Source: CAVTSA01 sp963737225 (GTDB taxonomy: Bacteria > Chloroflexota > Dormibacteria > Dormibacterales > Dormibacteraceae). From it: a stretch of 64,000 bases of DNA. Shown here piece by piece: positions 1 through 8,228 of the stretch. The notes under the pieces were generated by a model. That model saw only the letters and a list, made by a program, of their open reading frames with translations. It did no database searches and was not told the DNA's origin. The DNA lies in contig CAVTSA010000010.1 of assembly GCA_963737225.1 (NCBI GenBank), forward strand, positions 62,001-126,000. The letters run 5' to 3'. Positions within the stretch are counted from its first letter, which is position 1. Each line of letters starts with the position of its first letter. The position numbers and the translations under genes are program-made.

Positions 1-238
1 GGAGCGGGCCGCGGCGACGGACCACGAACCGCTCCTCGAACGGCTCGCCGACCACCGCCACGCCCTCCTGCAGATGGCGCTCGAGCCGGACGCTGCGGGC
101 CGCCAGGATCGACCACAGAACCGCGATCGCGAAGAGCGCGATCAGCGCGTAGGCAAGGGCGTACGCCTCTCGGACGCCGGTCGAATAGGCGAGCAGGAAG
201 AGGCCGATCAGCACCGCGACCAGGGCCGCCCGCAGCAT
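1..238 (-). CDS. DUF58 domain protein, N-terminal part (runs off the window)
   Basis: The first 79 residues are visible. They show two hydrophobic segments (about residues 4-18 and 25-45) followed by an RSVRLERHL...EGVAVVGEPFEERFVVRRRGPL stretch, the usual N-terminal layout of DUF58 proteins: two membrane helices, then a beta-sandwich ahead of a vWA-like domain. The ATG is preceded by GGGGAGGAG and lies 17 nt after the MoxR stop codon, so the two genes form one operon. MoxR-DUF58 pairs are usually linked to cell-envelope or metal-insertion chaperone functions. The C-terminal vWA region lies outside the window, so the family call rests on the N-terminus and the neighbour. Confidence 0.72.
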   Translation of the reverse strand, partial: MLRAALVAVLIGLFLLAYSTGVREAYALAYALIALFAIAVLWSILAARSVRLERHLQEGVAVVGEPFEERFVVRRRGPL

Positions 239-255
239 CGCGCCTGCTCCTCCCC

Positions 256-1224
256 CTAAGCGTCGGTCAGCTGCGGCACCGGCTCCTTGAGCACGATCCC
301 GTGCAGGATCTTCGAGGCCGTCGTGCCCTGAAGGTCGGCGTTGGGCCGGAGGATCAGCCGGTGCGCGAGGACCGGTTCGGCCAGGTCCTTGATGTCCTCG
401 GGGATGACGTAGGTCCTCCCGTCCATCGCCGCCCGCGCCTGGGCCGCGTGGTAGAGGTGCAGCGTCCCTCGCGTCGAAGCGCCGAGCGCCACGTCGGTGT
501 GGAAGCGGGTGGCGGAGACCAGCCGCACCAGGTACTCCCGGAGGGAGTGGGCCACGTGGACGTCGGCCACCGCTTCCTGCGCCTGGCTCAGCTCGTCCGG
601 GGAGATCACCGGCTGGAGCTCACGGAGCGGCGCGTCGACCTTGCTCTTGCCGAGCAGCGCGGTCTCTTCCCGCAGGTCCAGGTAGCCCAGCCGCACCCGC
701 ATGAAGAAGCGGTCCAGCTGGGCCTCGGGCAGGGGAAAGGTGCCCGCGTACTCGATCGGGTTCTGGGTCGCCAGCACCATGAACGGCCGCGGCAGGTCAC
801 GGGTGTCGCCGTCGACCGTGACCGTCTGCTCCTCCATCGCCTCCAGCAGCGCCGCCTGCGTCTTCGGTGTCGCCCGGTTGATCTCGTCGGCGAGAACGAT
901 CTGGGCGAACACGGGGCCCGCCAGGAACTCGAACTCCTGCAGCTTCTGGTTGAAGGCGCGCACCCCGGTGATGTCACTGGGCAGGAGGTCGGGGGTGAAC
1001 TGGACGCGCTGGAAACTGCAGTCGAGCGACCGCGCGAGCGCCTTGGCCAGCATCGTCTTGCCCACGCCGGGCACGTCCTCGATCAGCAGGTGACCGCGGC
1101 AGAGCAGGGTGATCAGGCACTGCCGGACCTCCGGGTCCTTCCCCACGACCGCCCGGCGGACGTTCTCGAGGACCGGTTCGACCACCCGCCGCACGCTCTC
1201 GACCGCCTCCTCCTCGACCCTCAC
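256..1224 (-). CDS. MoxR-family AAA+ ATPase
   Basis: A 322-residue AAA+ ATPase of the MoxR/RavA clade. Walker A is GVGKT near residue 54, Walker B is VLADEINRATPKTQ, and the sensor region reads LATQNPIEYAGTFPLPEAQLDRF, all highly characteristic. The GTG at 1224 is chosen because GGAGGGG lies 6-12 nt upstream on the minus strand. A longer open frame reaches 1365 but would run into the divergent gene and has no family-like sequence. MoxR proteins act as ATP-driven chaperones for vWA-domain partners; the partner here is the DUF58 gene directly downstream. Confidence 0.9.
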   Translation of the reverse strand: MRVEEEAVESVRRVVEPVLENVRRAVVGKDPEVRQCLITLLCRGHLLIEDVPGVGKTMLAKALARSLDCSFQRVQFTPDLLPSDITGVRAFNQKLQEFEFLAGPVFAQIVLADEINRATPKTQAALLEAMEEQTVTVDGDTRDLPRPFMVLATQNPIEYAGTFPLPEAQLDRFFMRVRLGYLDLREETALLGKSKVDAPLRELQPVISPDELSQAQEAVADVHVAHSLREYLVRLVSATRFHTDVALGASTRGTLHLYHAAQARAAMDGRTYVIPEDIKDLAEPVLAHRLILRPNADLQGTTASKILHGIVLKEPVPQLTDA

Positions 1225-1324
1225 CTGGACCCCTCCGTGGCTGGCGGAAGCGTGATCGAGCACATGGTGGAACAACCAGCCTACGAGTGGCCGCCGCGCC
1301 GCACAATGGGGCGCGTGCCGACCG

Positions 1325-1363
1325 CCCCACGAAACTCCTCGGGCGTCGTTTCGCGGGGACCCC
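1325..1363. repeat. Hairpin element A, copy 1 (CCCCACGAAAC / GTTTCGCGGGG)
   Basis: CCCCACGAAAC (1325-1335) and GTTTCGCGGGG (1348-1358) form 11-bp arms with one G-T-type mismatch around a 12-nt loop, followed by ACCCC. The element abuts the ATG at 1364. A second copy with the same arms and the same ACCCC tail lies at 17676-17714 inside the HNH gene, so this is a mobile or spread element rather than a site private to this gene. If transcribed, the stem would contain the only GGGG resembling a ribosome-binding site for the downstream gene. Confidence 0.7.
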
Positions 1364-2524
1364 ATGGTGGAGCCTATCGCGCCCCGTTACGGCGAGGCGG
1401 CGCTGGCGGACCTGGTGCCGTCGATGCTGGCGGCGCTGGGAGTCCCGGGCTTCGTCAACTCCCTCGCGATCGGACCCGCGCGGCAGGCGGTGCTGCTGGT
1501 CGCCGACGGCCTCGGTTTCGAGCTCATCCGCCGTCACGCGGAGCTGGCTCCCTTTCTGAGCCGGGCGCTGGCGGCGTCCAGGCCGCTGACGACCGGGTTC
1601 CCCTCCACCACCTCGGTCAGCCTGAGCTCGATCGGGACCGGGCTTCCACCCGGGCAGCACGGGGTGGTCGGCTACACGATGGCCCTCCCGCAGCTGCCGC
1701 GCGCGATGAACACGCTGCAGTGGGCGCTACACGGACGGCCGGCCGACGACCTGCGAGAGGTCGTGGTTCCGGAGACCTTCTTCAAGGGACCGACGGCCTT
1801 CGAGCGAGCGGTCGCCGCCGGCGTCTCCGTCGACCTGGTGGGCCCGGTGGAGCTGGCGCACACCGGGCTCTCCCGATCCACGCTCCGGGGTGGCCGCTAC
1901 CGTGGCACCCGCGGCGGGCGGGCCCTGGTCGACGACGCGGTCGCCGCGCTCCGGGAGCCCGGACCGCGGGGCGCGTTCGTCTACGCCTACCACCCCACGC
2001 TGGACGGGCGCGGGCACGCGTTCGGCATCGACAGTCCCGAGTGGCGCGACACGCTGACCGAGGTGGATCAGATCGCTCAGCGGCTGGCGAACGCGATGCC
2101 TCCGGACAGCGTCCTGGTGGTGACCGGCGACCACGGGATGGTCGACGTGCCCAAACCGAACCAGATCGACATGGCCGACCACGAGGAGCTCCGAGCCGGG
2201 GTTCGGTTCCTGGGCGGCGAGGCGCGCGCCCGTCACGTCTACACCCGGCCCGGCGCCGCGCCCGACGTGCTCGCGACCTGGCGCGAGGTCCTGGGCCCCG
2301 ATTGGTGGGTGGTCCCGCGTGAGGAGGCGATCGCGGGGGGCTGGTTCGGGCCGGTGCTGGCAGAGGCGGTCCAGGACCGGATCGGAGACGTGGTGGCGGC
2401 GGCGCACGGCCCTTACGCGGTGATGCAGCGCGAGGTGTTCCGGCCCGAGACCGCGATGATCGGGCACCACGGCTCGATGACCGCCGACGAGGCGCTGGTG
2501 CCGCAGCTGGTCTTCCGCCGCTGA
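1364..2524 (+). CDS. Type I phosphodiesterase / nucleotide pyrophosphatase family protein
   Basis: A 386-residue member of the alkaline phosphatase superfamily (PF01663-like). Metal-binding and nucleophile regions are recognisable: VADGLGFEL near residue 45, TTGFPSTTSVSLSSIGTG with the expected Thr/Ser nucleophile, YHPTLDGRGHAFGIDSPEW, VTGDHGMVDVP, and the late IGHHGS histidine. The family hydrolyses phosphodiester or phosphomonoester bonds; the substrate cannot be read from sequence. There is no signal peptide, so it is probably cytoplasmic. It is divergent from moxR. The ATG sits directly after hairpin element A and has only a weak GGGGA in place of a Shine-Dalgarno. Confidence 0.82.
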   Translation: MVEPIAPRYGEAALADLVPSMLAALGVPGFVNSLAIGPARQAVLLVADGLGFELIRRHAELAPFLSRALAASRPLTTGFPSTTSVSLSSIGTGLPPGQHGVVGYTMALPQLPRAMNTLQWALHGRPADDLREVVVPETFFKGPTAFERAVAAGVSVDLVGPVELAHTGLSRSTLRGGRYRGTRGGRALVDDAVAALREPGPRGAFVYAYHPTLDGRGHAFGIDSPEWRDTLTEVDQIAQRLANAMPPDSVLVVTGDHGMVDVPKPNQIDMADHEELRAGVRFLGGEARARHVYTRPGAAPDVLATWREVLGPDWWVVPREEAIAGGWFGPVLAEAVQDRIGDVVAAAHGPYAVMQREVFRPETAMIGHHGSMTADEALVPQLVFRR

Positions 2525-2541
2525 CCCGGCGCTCGTGAGGT

Positions 2542-2604
2542 ACCCGACTGACGCCACTCGGGCTCCGCAGGCGTTCGGGGACCTGACTTCCGGCACTCGG
2601 GCTC
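2542..2604. repeat. Paired palindromes, family B (centres 39 bp apart)
   Basis: Two 20-bp near-palindromes lie in the gap between two plus-strand genes: CCCGACTGACGCCACTCGGG (2543-2562) and CCTGACTTCCGGCACTCGGG (2582-2601). The second, and the copies at 12121-12180 and 41231-41249, suggest a consensus close to CCCGAGTGCCGGCACTCGGG. Both halves also share flanking ACC before and CTC after, so the unit repeats directly every 39 bp. No gene fits the interval. Confidence 0.65.
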
Positions 2605-2682
2605 ATGGGACAGATTGCCTGTCGTAGAGCGGGACCAAAGGCCGTGGGCGCGGGGCGCCCCGGGGTGGGACGATCGAGAGGT

Positions 2683-3543
2683 ATGCGTTCCCGGAGGAGG
2701 CTCCTGGTCGTGGCCGCCGTGGTGATCGTCGTCCTCGTCGTGGCCGGCGCGCTGGCGGGCCGCTCGCTCGACCTGGGGAGTCGCCTGGCGGCCGTCCTGA
2801 CGACCCCGGTACCGGAGCCGAGCCAGCCCGCCAACACCCCGACCGCTCACACCTATGACGGAACGCCCACGGTGGGAGCGATCTTCGTCAGCGGGCTGCA
2901 CCAGAACCACACCTGCACCGGCAGTGTGGTCGGCAGCCCGCAGGGCGATGTGATCCTGACCGCGGCGCACTGTGTCGCCGGGGTCACCAGCGAGATCCAG
3001 TTCGCCCCGGGCTTCGTGGACGGCCGCACTCCGTACGGGGTCTGGCGGGTGGTCGAGGAGTTCACCGCCCCGCAGTGGGGTGACGGCCCCAACGAGCAGC
3101 ACTACGACTACGCGTTCCTGCGGGTCGCCGACCAGAACCGTGACGGCGTCCAACGCAGCCTCCAGAGCGTGGTCGGCGCCAACCGGCTGCGGGTGAACCC
3201 AGCGATCACGGGTGATGTCACCATCACCGGTTACCCCCTCGGCAAGGGGGGCAAGCCGATCACCTGCACCCACGCGCTCTACCTCTATCAGGGCTTCCCG
3301 GCGATGAACTGCTACGGCTACTACCCCGGTGTGAGCGGCTCTCCCTGGCTGGTCGGTGGACCGCCCGGCCAGGCCTCGGTGATCGGCGCGCTGGGCGGGC
3401 TGCAGGGCGGCGGGTGCAGCGACTCCCCCTCCTTCGCGTCCTACTTCAACCAGACCACCGAGGCGACCTACCAGCGCGCGATCTCGGGCGCGCCCGGCGC
3501 CACCGTCAAGCCGATGGGCTACACGTTTCAGCAGATGTGCTGA
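2683..3543 (+). CDS. Secreted or membrane-anchored trypsin-like serine protease
   Basis: A 286-residue protein with a basic N-terminus (MRSRRR), a long hydrophobic segment (residues 7-26) acting as signal or anchor, and a chymotrypsin-fold domain. The complete triad is visible: His96 in ILTAAHC, Asp142 in YDYAFLRV, Ser218 in GVSGSPW. The GTG/ATG-rich upstream frame extends to 2605, but the ATG at 2683 follows GAGAGG and starts just before the signal sequence, so it is preferred. It is expected to act outside the membrane on peptide substrates. A second trypsin-fold protein in this window (47800-48504) has lost its triad. Confidence 0.86.
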   Translation: MRSRRRLLVVAAVVIVVLVVAGALAGRSLDLGSRLAAVLTTPVPEPSQPANTPTAHTYDGTPTVGAIFVSGLHQNHTCTGSVVGSPQGDVILTAAHCVAGVTSEIQFAPGFVDGRTPYGVWRVVEEFTAPQWGDGPNEQHYDYAFLRVADQNRDGVQRSLQSVVGANRLRVNPAITGDVTITGYPLGKGGKPITCTHALYLYQGFPAMNCYGYYPGVSGSPWLVGGPPGQASVIGALGGLQGGGCSDSPSFASYFNQTTEATYQRAISGAPGATVKPMGYTFQQMC

Positions 3544-3553
3544 CCGGTCTCGC

Positions 3554-4498
3554 TCAGCCGGCCTCTTCCGACTCGTCGACCAGGCGGAGCTGATTCGCCT
3601 TCAGCCCCAGCGTGCGGGAGAAGAAGCCCGAGACACGCTCGATGTACAGCGTGCGATCGTCGAAGTAGCCGGCGCAGTGACCGACGCCCTGCAGGGTCCA
3701 GATCTCCCGGGGGCCCCGGTAGGCGTCGTAGAGATCGCGCGAGTGGTGGACCGGTGTGGTCCGGTCGTCGGCCCCGTGGATGAAGAAGAGCGGGCGCTTC
3801 TCGAGGCCCGACATCACCGGGGGCACGCTGGCGTCGGCAAGCCGGAAACCGTGCCGCAGCCGGGCATAGGCGGCGACCGCCGGTAGGAACACCCATCCCG
3901 GGATATGGCCGGTGGCGCGGATGTTCTCCCTCACCACCTGGCGGGCGTCGCGGAAGGGGCTGTCGAGCACGAGCGACTGGACCTCGGGATCGCCCGCCGC
4001 CGCGAGCAGGCTCACCGTCGCCCCCATCGAGTACCCGAGGAGACCGATTCGCGGCTGGCGGATCCGGCTGCGCACGAAGGCCAGCCCCGCCGCCACCTCC
4101 TGCACCTCGCGGGCGCCCATCGTCACCGGCACCCGCTCGCTCCCCGCCATCCCGCGCAGTGACAGCGCGAGCACGTTGAACCCTTTACGCCAGAGGGCGA
4201 CCGAGATCGCGAGCGTGTCCTGGCGCCGCGACTTGTGACCGGGGGTGACGATCACGACCTGGGGCGTGCGGGGCTGCCGGAAGTACCAGGCGGCGAACTC
4301 GACGCCGTCCGCGGTGCGCAGCTCGACGTCCTCGTGATCGGCCTGAAACTCCACCGGCGTGAACTGCAGGTCCTCGATCACCGTCGGCCGGTGGGGCACG
4401 AAGAGTCGCCGGTAGAGGACCACGCAGCCGATCAGCCAGAGCGCCACCGCCAGCACGCCGAGGACTTCCAGGGCGCTGACCGCCACGTCCGCGCTCAC
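3554..4498 (-). CDS. Alpha/beta hydrolase with N-terminal membrane anchor
   Basis: A 314-residue alpha/beta hydrolase. Residues ~6-27 form one hydrophobic helix (LEVLGVLAVALWLIGCVVLY), so the enzyme is probably anchored. Catalytic features: VIVTPGHKSRRQDT oxyanion region, nucleophile elbow GYSMGAT, late FIHGADDRTTP (Asp) and GVGHCAGY (His). The GTG start overlaps the TGA of the adenosyltransferase gene (GTGA), which indicates translational coupling. The substrate is unknown; the layout resembles lipase/dienelactone-hydrolase-like proteins of the S9/S15 border. Confidence 0.82.
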   Translation of the reverse strand: MSADVAVSALEVLGVLAVALWLIGCVVLYRRLFVPHRPTVIEDLQFTPVEFQADHEDVELRTADGVEFAAWYFRQPRTPQVVIVTPGHKSRRQDTLAISVALWRKGFNVLALSLRGMAGSERVPVTMGAREVQEVAAGLAFVRSRIRQPRIGLLGYSMGATVSLLAAAGDPEVQSLVLDSPFRDARQVVRENIRATGHIPGWVFLPAVAAYARLRHGFRLADASVPPVMSGLEKRPLFFIHGADDRTTPVHHSRDLYDAYRGPREIWTLQGVGHCAGYFDDRTLYIERVSGFFSRTLGLKANQLRLVDESEEAG

Positions 4499-5071
4499 GC
4501 CCTGACCTCCCGCGCGGGCGCAGCCCGGGTGTGGGCGCGGGCCTCGTCGAAGCGAGCCAGCGCGAACAGCACCAGCGAGAGGCGATTGAGGTATCGGAGC
4601 ACGGCCCCCTCGCTCGGACGGCGGTTCGCGCTCGAGCAGCTCCAGGCAGCGGCGCTCCGCACGTCGCGTCACCGTGCGCGCCAGGTCCAGCGCTCCCGAG
4701 GCCGGGGTCTGACCGGGCAGCACGAAGCCATCCGGCATCGGAGCCTCCGCCTCCAGCTCCCGCAGCAGCCCGTCCAGCCGCTCCACGTCCTGGTTCTCGA
4801 CAGAGCCGAACGTGACTCCGGCCCTGGGATTGGTGGCGAGCACCGCCCCCAGCCGGTAGAGGTCACGCTGCAGGCCCTCGGCGATCTCCCGCACCCGGGC
4901 GTCCGCGGTCAGGGCCTTCGCCAGCCCCAGCGCCGACGACGCCTCGTCCACGGTCCCGTAGGCCTCGATCCGGAGATCGGTCTTCGAGACCCGACCGCCG
5001 CCGAGGAGCCCGGTGGTTCCGTCATCACCGGTTCCGGCCAGCTCGTGCAACGCCTTCTGTCGCCGCGGCAT
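4495..5071 (-). pseudogene. Cob(I)alamin adenosyltransferase (PduO type), interrupted by a +1 frameshift
   Basis: The frame from ATG 5071 shows the PduO signature: TGDDGTTGLLGG, RIEAYGTVDEASSALG, then FVLPGQTPASGALDLARTVTRRAERR. After residue ~154 the frame derails at a run of five C on the plus strand (4605-4609). Removing one base restores GAVLRYLNRLSLVLFALARF and a normal end at the TGA 4495-4497, giving about 191 residues, the usual family length. The enzyme makes adenosylcobalamin from cob(I)alamin and ATP, the cofactor of the methylmalonyl-CoA mutase encoded at 24.9-29.0 kb. Homopolymer error, real pseudogene and slippage are all possible. Confidence 0.85.
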
Positions 5072-5130
5072 GCACGTTAAGTATCCGACCCTGCCCACGC
5101 CTTCGGGGGCCCGGCTACGCTTTCCAGGCT

Positions 5131-6831
5131 ATGAGCGGCCACGTGTGGGCGGAGCGGGTGCGGGCGCTGACCCAGCAGCTGGTGTCGATCCCCAGTGTCA
5201 ACGGGACCGCCGGAGAGGTCGGGTTCCCGGATCGTCTGCGCCAGCTGCTGCTGGAAAGCCCCGCGTTCCGCGACCATCCGGAGCGGGTGCGACTCCTGCC
5301 GATCGAGGACGATCCTCTGGGCCGCCGCAACCTGGCGGCGTGGGTTCCCGCACCCGGAACCGATGACCCGCCGGCACGTACGCCCACCGTGGTGCTGACC
5401 GGGCACTTCGACGTCGTGACCACCTCCAACCTCGGCGTCCTGGAGCCTTTCGCCTTCGATCCACCTCGCCTCGCGGAGGCCGCCGCGCGCCTCCTCCGCG
5501 CGGAGGCGGACGCGGGTGCACCGGACCCGGTTGCGGAATCGGACCTGGCCTCCGGCGACTGGCTGTTCGGCCGCGGTGCGCTGGACATGAAGTGCGGTCT
5601 CGCCGCCGGCGTCGCCGTCCTCGAGCGGGCGGCCAGGGAGCCGGCGGGAGGCGGGCTGCTGCTCCTCGCGATGCCCGACGAGGAGGCCACCTCGGTCGGG
5701 ATGCGGGCGGCGGTGACGGCACTGCCGGGGCTGGCCCGAGAGTGGGGGCTGGAGCCGGTGGCGGCGCTCAACCTGGATATCTCGGAGGACCCTGGTGACG
5801 GCTCCACCGGACGCGCCGTGTTCCTGGGTTCGGTGGGCAAGCTCCTGCCCTTCGTGCACCTGGTGGGCCGTGAGGTCCACGCGGGCATGCCGACCGCCGG
5901 CCTCAACGCGGCGCTGCTGGCGGCGGAGGTGACCCGTCACGTGGAGCTCAACCCGGCCCTGGTCGACGCCTCCGGTGGAGAGGTCGCCCCGGCACCGGTG
6001 ACGCTGCATCAGACGGACGGAAGGCGCGGCTACGACGTCACCACGCCGCGTACCGCATGGTGCTACTACAACCTCCTGCGCTACACCGGGAGCGCCGCGG
6101 CGGCGTTCGACGCGTTCAGCGAGGTGGTCCGGGCGGCGGTGGCGGAGGCGGCGCGACTCACCCACGAGCGGGCGCTCGCCCACGCCCGGCGCTCGGGGGG
6201 CGATGCGCCTCCGCGGTGGGAGCCGCGGGTGCTGACGTTCGCGCAGCTGCGCGAACGGGCCGGTGCCGCGGCGCCGGCATGTGAGGCGGCCGGCGACGCG
6301 GCTCCCGATCTTCCCGATCGCGCGCGGCGCGTCACCGAGGCGCTCTGGGAGGCATCCGGGCTGCGCGGACCGGCGGCGGTGGTCGGCCTGGCCGGGGTCC
6401 CCTACGCGCCGGTCCACCTGGGACACGGCTACCGCGACCGGCGGCTGCGCGAAGCGGTCGAGCGGCAGGCGGCGGCGGTGGGCGCCGAGCAGGGCACGCC
6501 GATCACGCTGCGGCCCTGGTTTGCCGGGATCTCCGACATGAGCTTCCTGGCCGCGGACCAGCCTCCCGAAGACGAGGACCTGCTGGCCCGGAACACGCCT
6601 GGCTGGGGGGCCGCGATCCACATCGACACCGCCGCCGCCCGCGAGCTCTCACTGCCGGTGGTCAACGTGGGGGCGTGGGGCCGCGGCGCCCACGGCCGGC
6701 TGGAGCGCGTCTTCGCGCCGTACGCGTTCGAGACGGTGCCCGAGCTGGTATGGCGAATCGCGACCGACGTGGTACGCGACGGAAAGGGGGGCCCCGGTGG
6801 TGCACCAGCGGGGCTCAAACGGGGCGAGTAG
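5131..6831 (+). CDS. RocB-like M20-family peptidase/deacylase
   Basis: A 566-residue protein whose length and motifs match RocB-type members of the M20 family: LTGHFDVVTTSNLG with the first metal His/Asp, WLFGRGALDMKCGLAAG with the bridging Asp, and AMPDEEATSVGM with the catalytic Glu pair. RocB proteins are annotated in arginine utilisation but their exact reaction is poorly established. It is divergent from the adenosyltransferase gene. The last ~12 residues (GGPGGAPAGLKRGE) are encoded by the first half of a GTGCAC palindrome pair, so the C-terminus appears to have been recruited from a repeat. Confidence 0.85.
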   Translation: MSGHVWAERVRALTQQLVSIPSVNGTAGEVGFPDRLRQLLLESPAFRDHPERVRLLPIEDDPLGRRNLAAWVPAPGTDDPPARTPTVVLTGHFDVVTTSNLGVLEPFAFDPPRLAEAAARLLRAEADAGAPDPVAESDLASGDWLFGRGALDMKCGLAAGVAVLERAAREPAGGGLLLLAMPDEEATSVGMRAAVTALPGLAREWGLEPVAALNLDISEDPGDGSTGRAVFLGSVGKLLPFVHLVGREVHAGMPTAGLNAALLAAEVTRHVELNPALVDASGGEVAPAPVTLHQTDGRRGYDVTTPRTAWCYYNLLRYTGSAAAAFDAFSEVVRAAVAEAARLTHERALAHARRSGGDAPPRWEPRVLTFAQLRERAGAAAPACEAAGDAAPDLPDRARRVTEALWEASGLRGPAAVVGLAGVPYAPVHLGHGYRDRRLREAVERQAAAVGAEQGTPITLRPWFAGISDMSFLAADQPPEDEDLLARNTPGWGAAIHIDTAAARELSLPVVNVGAWGRGAHGRLERVFAPYAFETVPELVWRIATDVVRDGKGGPGGAPAGLKRGE

Positions 6832-6856
6832 CGCCCGGTGGTGCACCTGCGGGGGT
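6793..6856. repeat. Paired palindromes, family D1 (GTGCAC centres, 41 bp apart)
   Basis: CCCCGGTGGTGCACCAGCGG plus GG (from 6793) and a second copy around 6831-6855 are near-palindromes centred on GTGCAC at 6800-6805 and 6841-6846. The first copy lies inside the 3' end of the M20 gene and the second in the 37-nt gap before the convergent carboxypeptidase gene. The same unit recurs upstream of mutA (29010-29070), also 41 bp apart. Confidence 0.7.
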
Positions 6857-6868
6857 TGGTAGGGGCGC

Positions 6869-8095
6869 TCAGAGGGGCCAGTCGCCGGCCGGGACGTACT
6901 GCGGGCGCCGGAGCAGACGCCACCGCCAGGATGGGACCTGCAGCGGTGCGGACGTCACCAGCGGGGTGCTGTAGGTGCCGTCACCCAGGGTGGCGGTCAG
7001 CATCCCGACCTTCGTGCCCGGGACCACCGGAGCGGTCAGCGGCCGCAGGTGAACGGCGATCCGCGCCTCCTGCCCTCCCCACGCCGCAACGGTGAGCGCG
7101 TTCAGCGTGGAGATCGGAACGTCCTCGTTCCAGGGAGCCTCCGCGCTTGCGACCAGCGTGCCCGCACCCACGATCGTCCGGACCGCGATCGCCTGCTGCG
7201 CCCTACCGGCCAGCGAGACCGCGTCCTGGAGCGCCTGCCCGAGGCTCCCCTCCCCCATCACCGCGCCGACCACCGTCGCGCCCTTCACCGAAGGGTCCTG
7301 CGACGCGTAGAGGAAGGCTCCGTTCTGACCTGCGGTGTTGCCGGTCTTGATGCCGACGATCCCCCCCTGCCCGAGGACCGAGTTCACGTTCTTGACCGTG
7401 CCCGCCACCGGCAGCGTGACCTCGGACTGCGCCACGATCTGAGCGATCACCGGGTTCTGCACCGCCGCCATGCCGAGCTTGACCAGGTCGGCGGGGGTGC
7501 TCACGGTGGTGGGATCGAAACCGCTGGGGTCGGTGAAGTCGGACGATTGAAGGCCGAGGGTCTGCGCTTCCGCCTGCATCGCCGTCAGCGCCGTCGCGGT
7601 CGAGCCGAACGCCCAGTCGGCGAGCAGGATCGCAAGGTTGTTGCCGGAGGGGACCAGCATGCCCTGCAGGACCTGGTACTCGGTCAGCGTCTCGCCCGCC
7701 ACCACCGGGACCGTCGACTCGCCGGCCGCGGCGTCCTCCTCCTGCAGCAGCTGGTCGGCGGCGCTGATCGTGATCGAGGGTCCCTGCTGACCCGCCGCCA
7801 GCGGCAGCTTCTGGAGGGCGACCAGCGCCGTCATCACCTTGGCGACGCTGCCGGTGGGCTCAGGTGTCTGGCTCGACGTCTGTGCGAGCACCCCCAGGCC
7901 CGCCAGCCCGATCGCGTCCTCGGTCCCGTCCGGCCAGGCGAAGGTCGGCGCCTGACCCATGGTGACGCTCGCCGCCTGGAGCGACCGGGGCTGGAGAACG
8001 GGCACCGGACGGACGTAGTTGAGCGCTCCGAGCGCGACCACGGCCACGACGACCACGAGCAGGCCGATGCCCACCAGTCGTAGCACGCCGCGCAC
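6869..8095 (-). CDS. D-alanyl-D-alanine carboxypeptidase (penicillin-binding protein 5/6 family)
   Basis: About 408 residues with one N-terminal hydrophobic helix (VGIGLLVVVVAVVALGALNYV) and a serine DD-peptidase domain (peptidase S11). All three active-site motifs are present: SVAK in TGSVAKVMTALVAL, SGN in LVPSGNNLAILLADW, and KTG in GIVGIKTGNTAGQ. It trims pentapeptide side chains of peptidoglycan outside the membrane. The start is uncertain: GTG 8095 and GTG 8086 both precede the helix, with no clear Shine-Dalgarno. The open frame extends to 8329 but would cross repeat element C and the ThiI start, so the longer form is rejected. It is divergent from thiI. Confidence 0.85.
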   Translation of the reverse strand: MRGVLRLVGIGLLVVVVAVVALGALNYVRPVPVLQPRSLQAASVTMGQAPTFAWPDGTEDAIGLAGLGVLAQTSSQTPEPTGSVAKVMTALVALQKLPLAAGQQGPSITISAADQLLQEEDAAAGESTVPVVAGETLTEYQVLQGMLVPSGNNLAILLADWAFGSTATALTAMQAEAQTLGLQSSDFTDPSGFDPTTVSTPADLVKLGMAAVQNPVIAQIVAQSEVTLPVAGTVKNVNSVLGQGGIVGIKTGNTAGQNGAFLYASQDPSVKGATVVGAVMGEGSLGQALQDAVSLAGRAQQAIAVRTIVGAGTLVASAEAPWNEDVPISTLNALTVAAWGGQEARIAVHLRPLTAPVVPGTKVGMLTATLGDGTYSTPLVTSAPLQVPSWRWRLLRRPQYVPAGDWPL

Positions 8096-8107
8096 GGCGC
8101 CGATTTT

Positions 8108-8167
8108 GCCATCTGTCGACAGATGGCCCGGGTCCGGGGTTCCGTGAGGTGCATCTGTCGACAGATG
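8108..8167. repeat. Paired palindromes, family C (GTCGAC centres, exactly 42 bp apart)
   Basis: GCCATCTGTCGACAGATGGC (8108-8127) is a perfect 20-bp palindrome; CATCTGTCGACAGATG (8152-8167) is a perfect 16-bp repeat of its core. The centres are 42 bp apart. The pair lies in the divergent gap between the carboxypeptidase and thiI genes, where it could act as an operator. A second pair with identical spacing sits between convergent genes at 42851-42910, which argues against a role specific to this promoter. Confidence 0.85.
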
Positions 8168-8228
8168 GCCGGGCGGGTGAAGCGGCCGCGGCCGGGCGCT
8201 CGTAGGGGCGCTCGTAGCCTGGAGCGCC

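Noticed and set aside
301..2322. Long open frame (673 codons) on the plus strand over moxR and the phosphodiesterase gene
   Set aside because: Arg/Gly/Ala-rich antisense translation typical of high-GC DNA; both real genes in this interval have strong family motifs in other frames.
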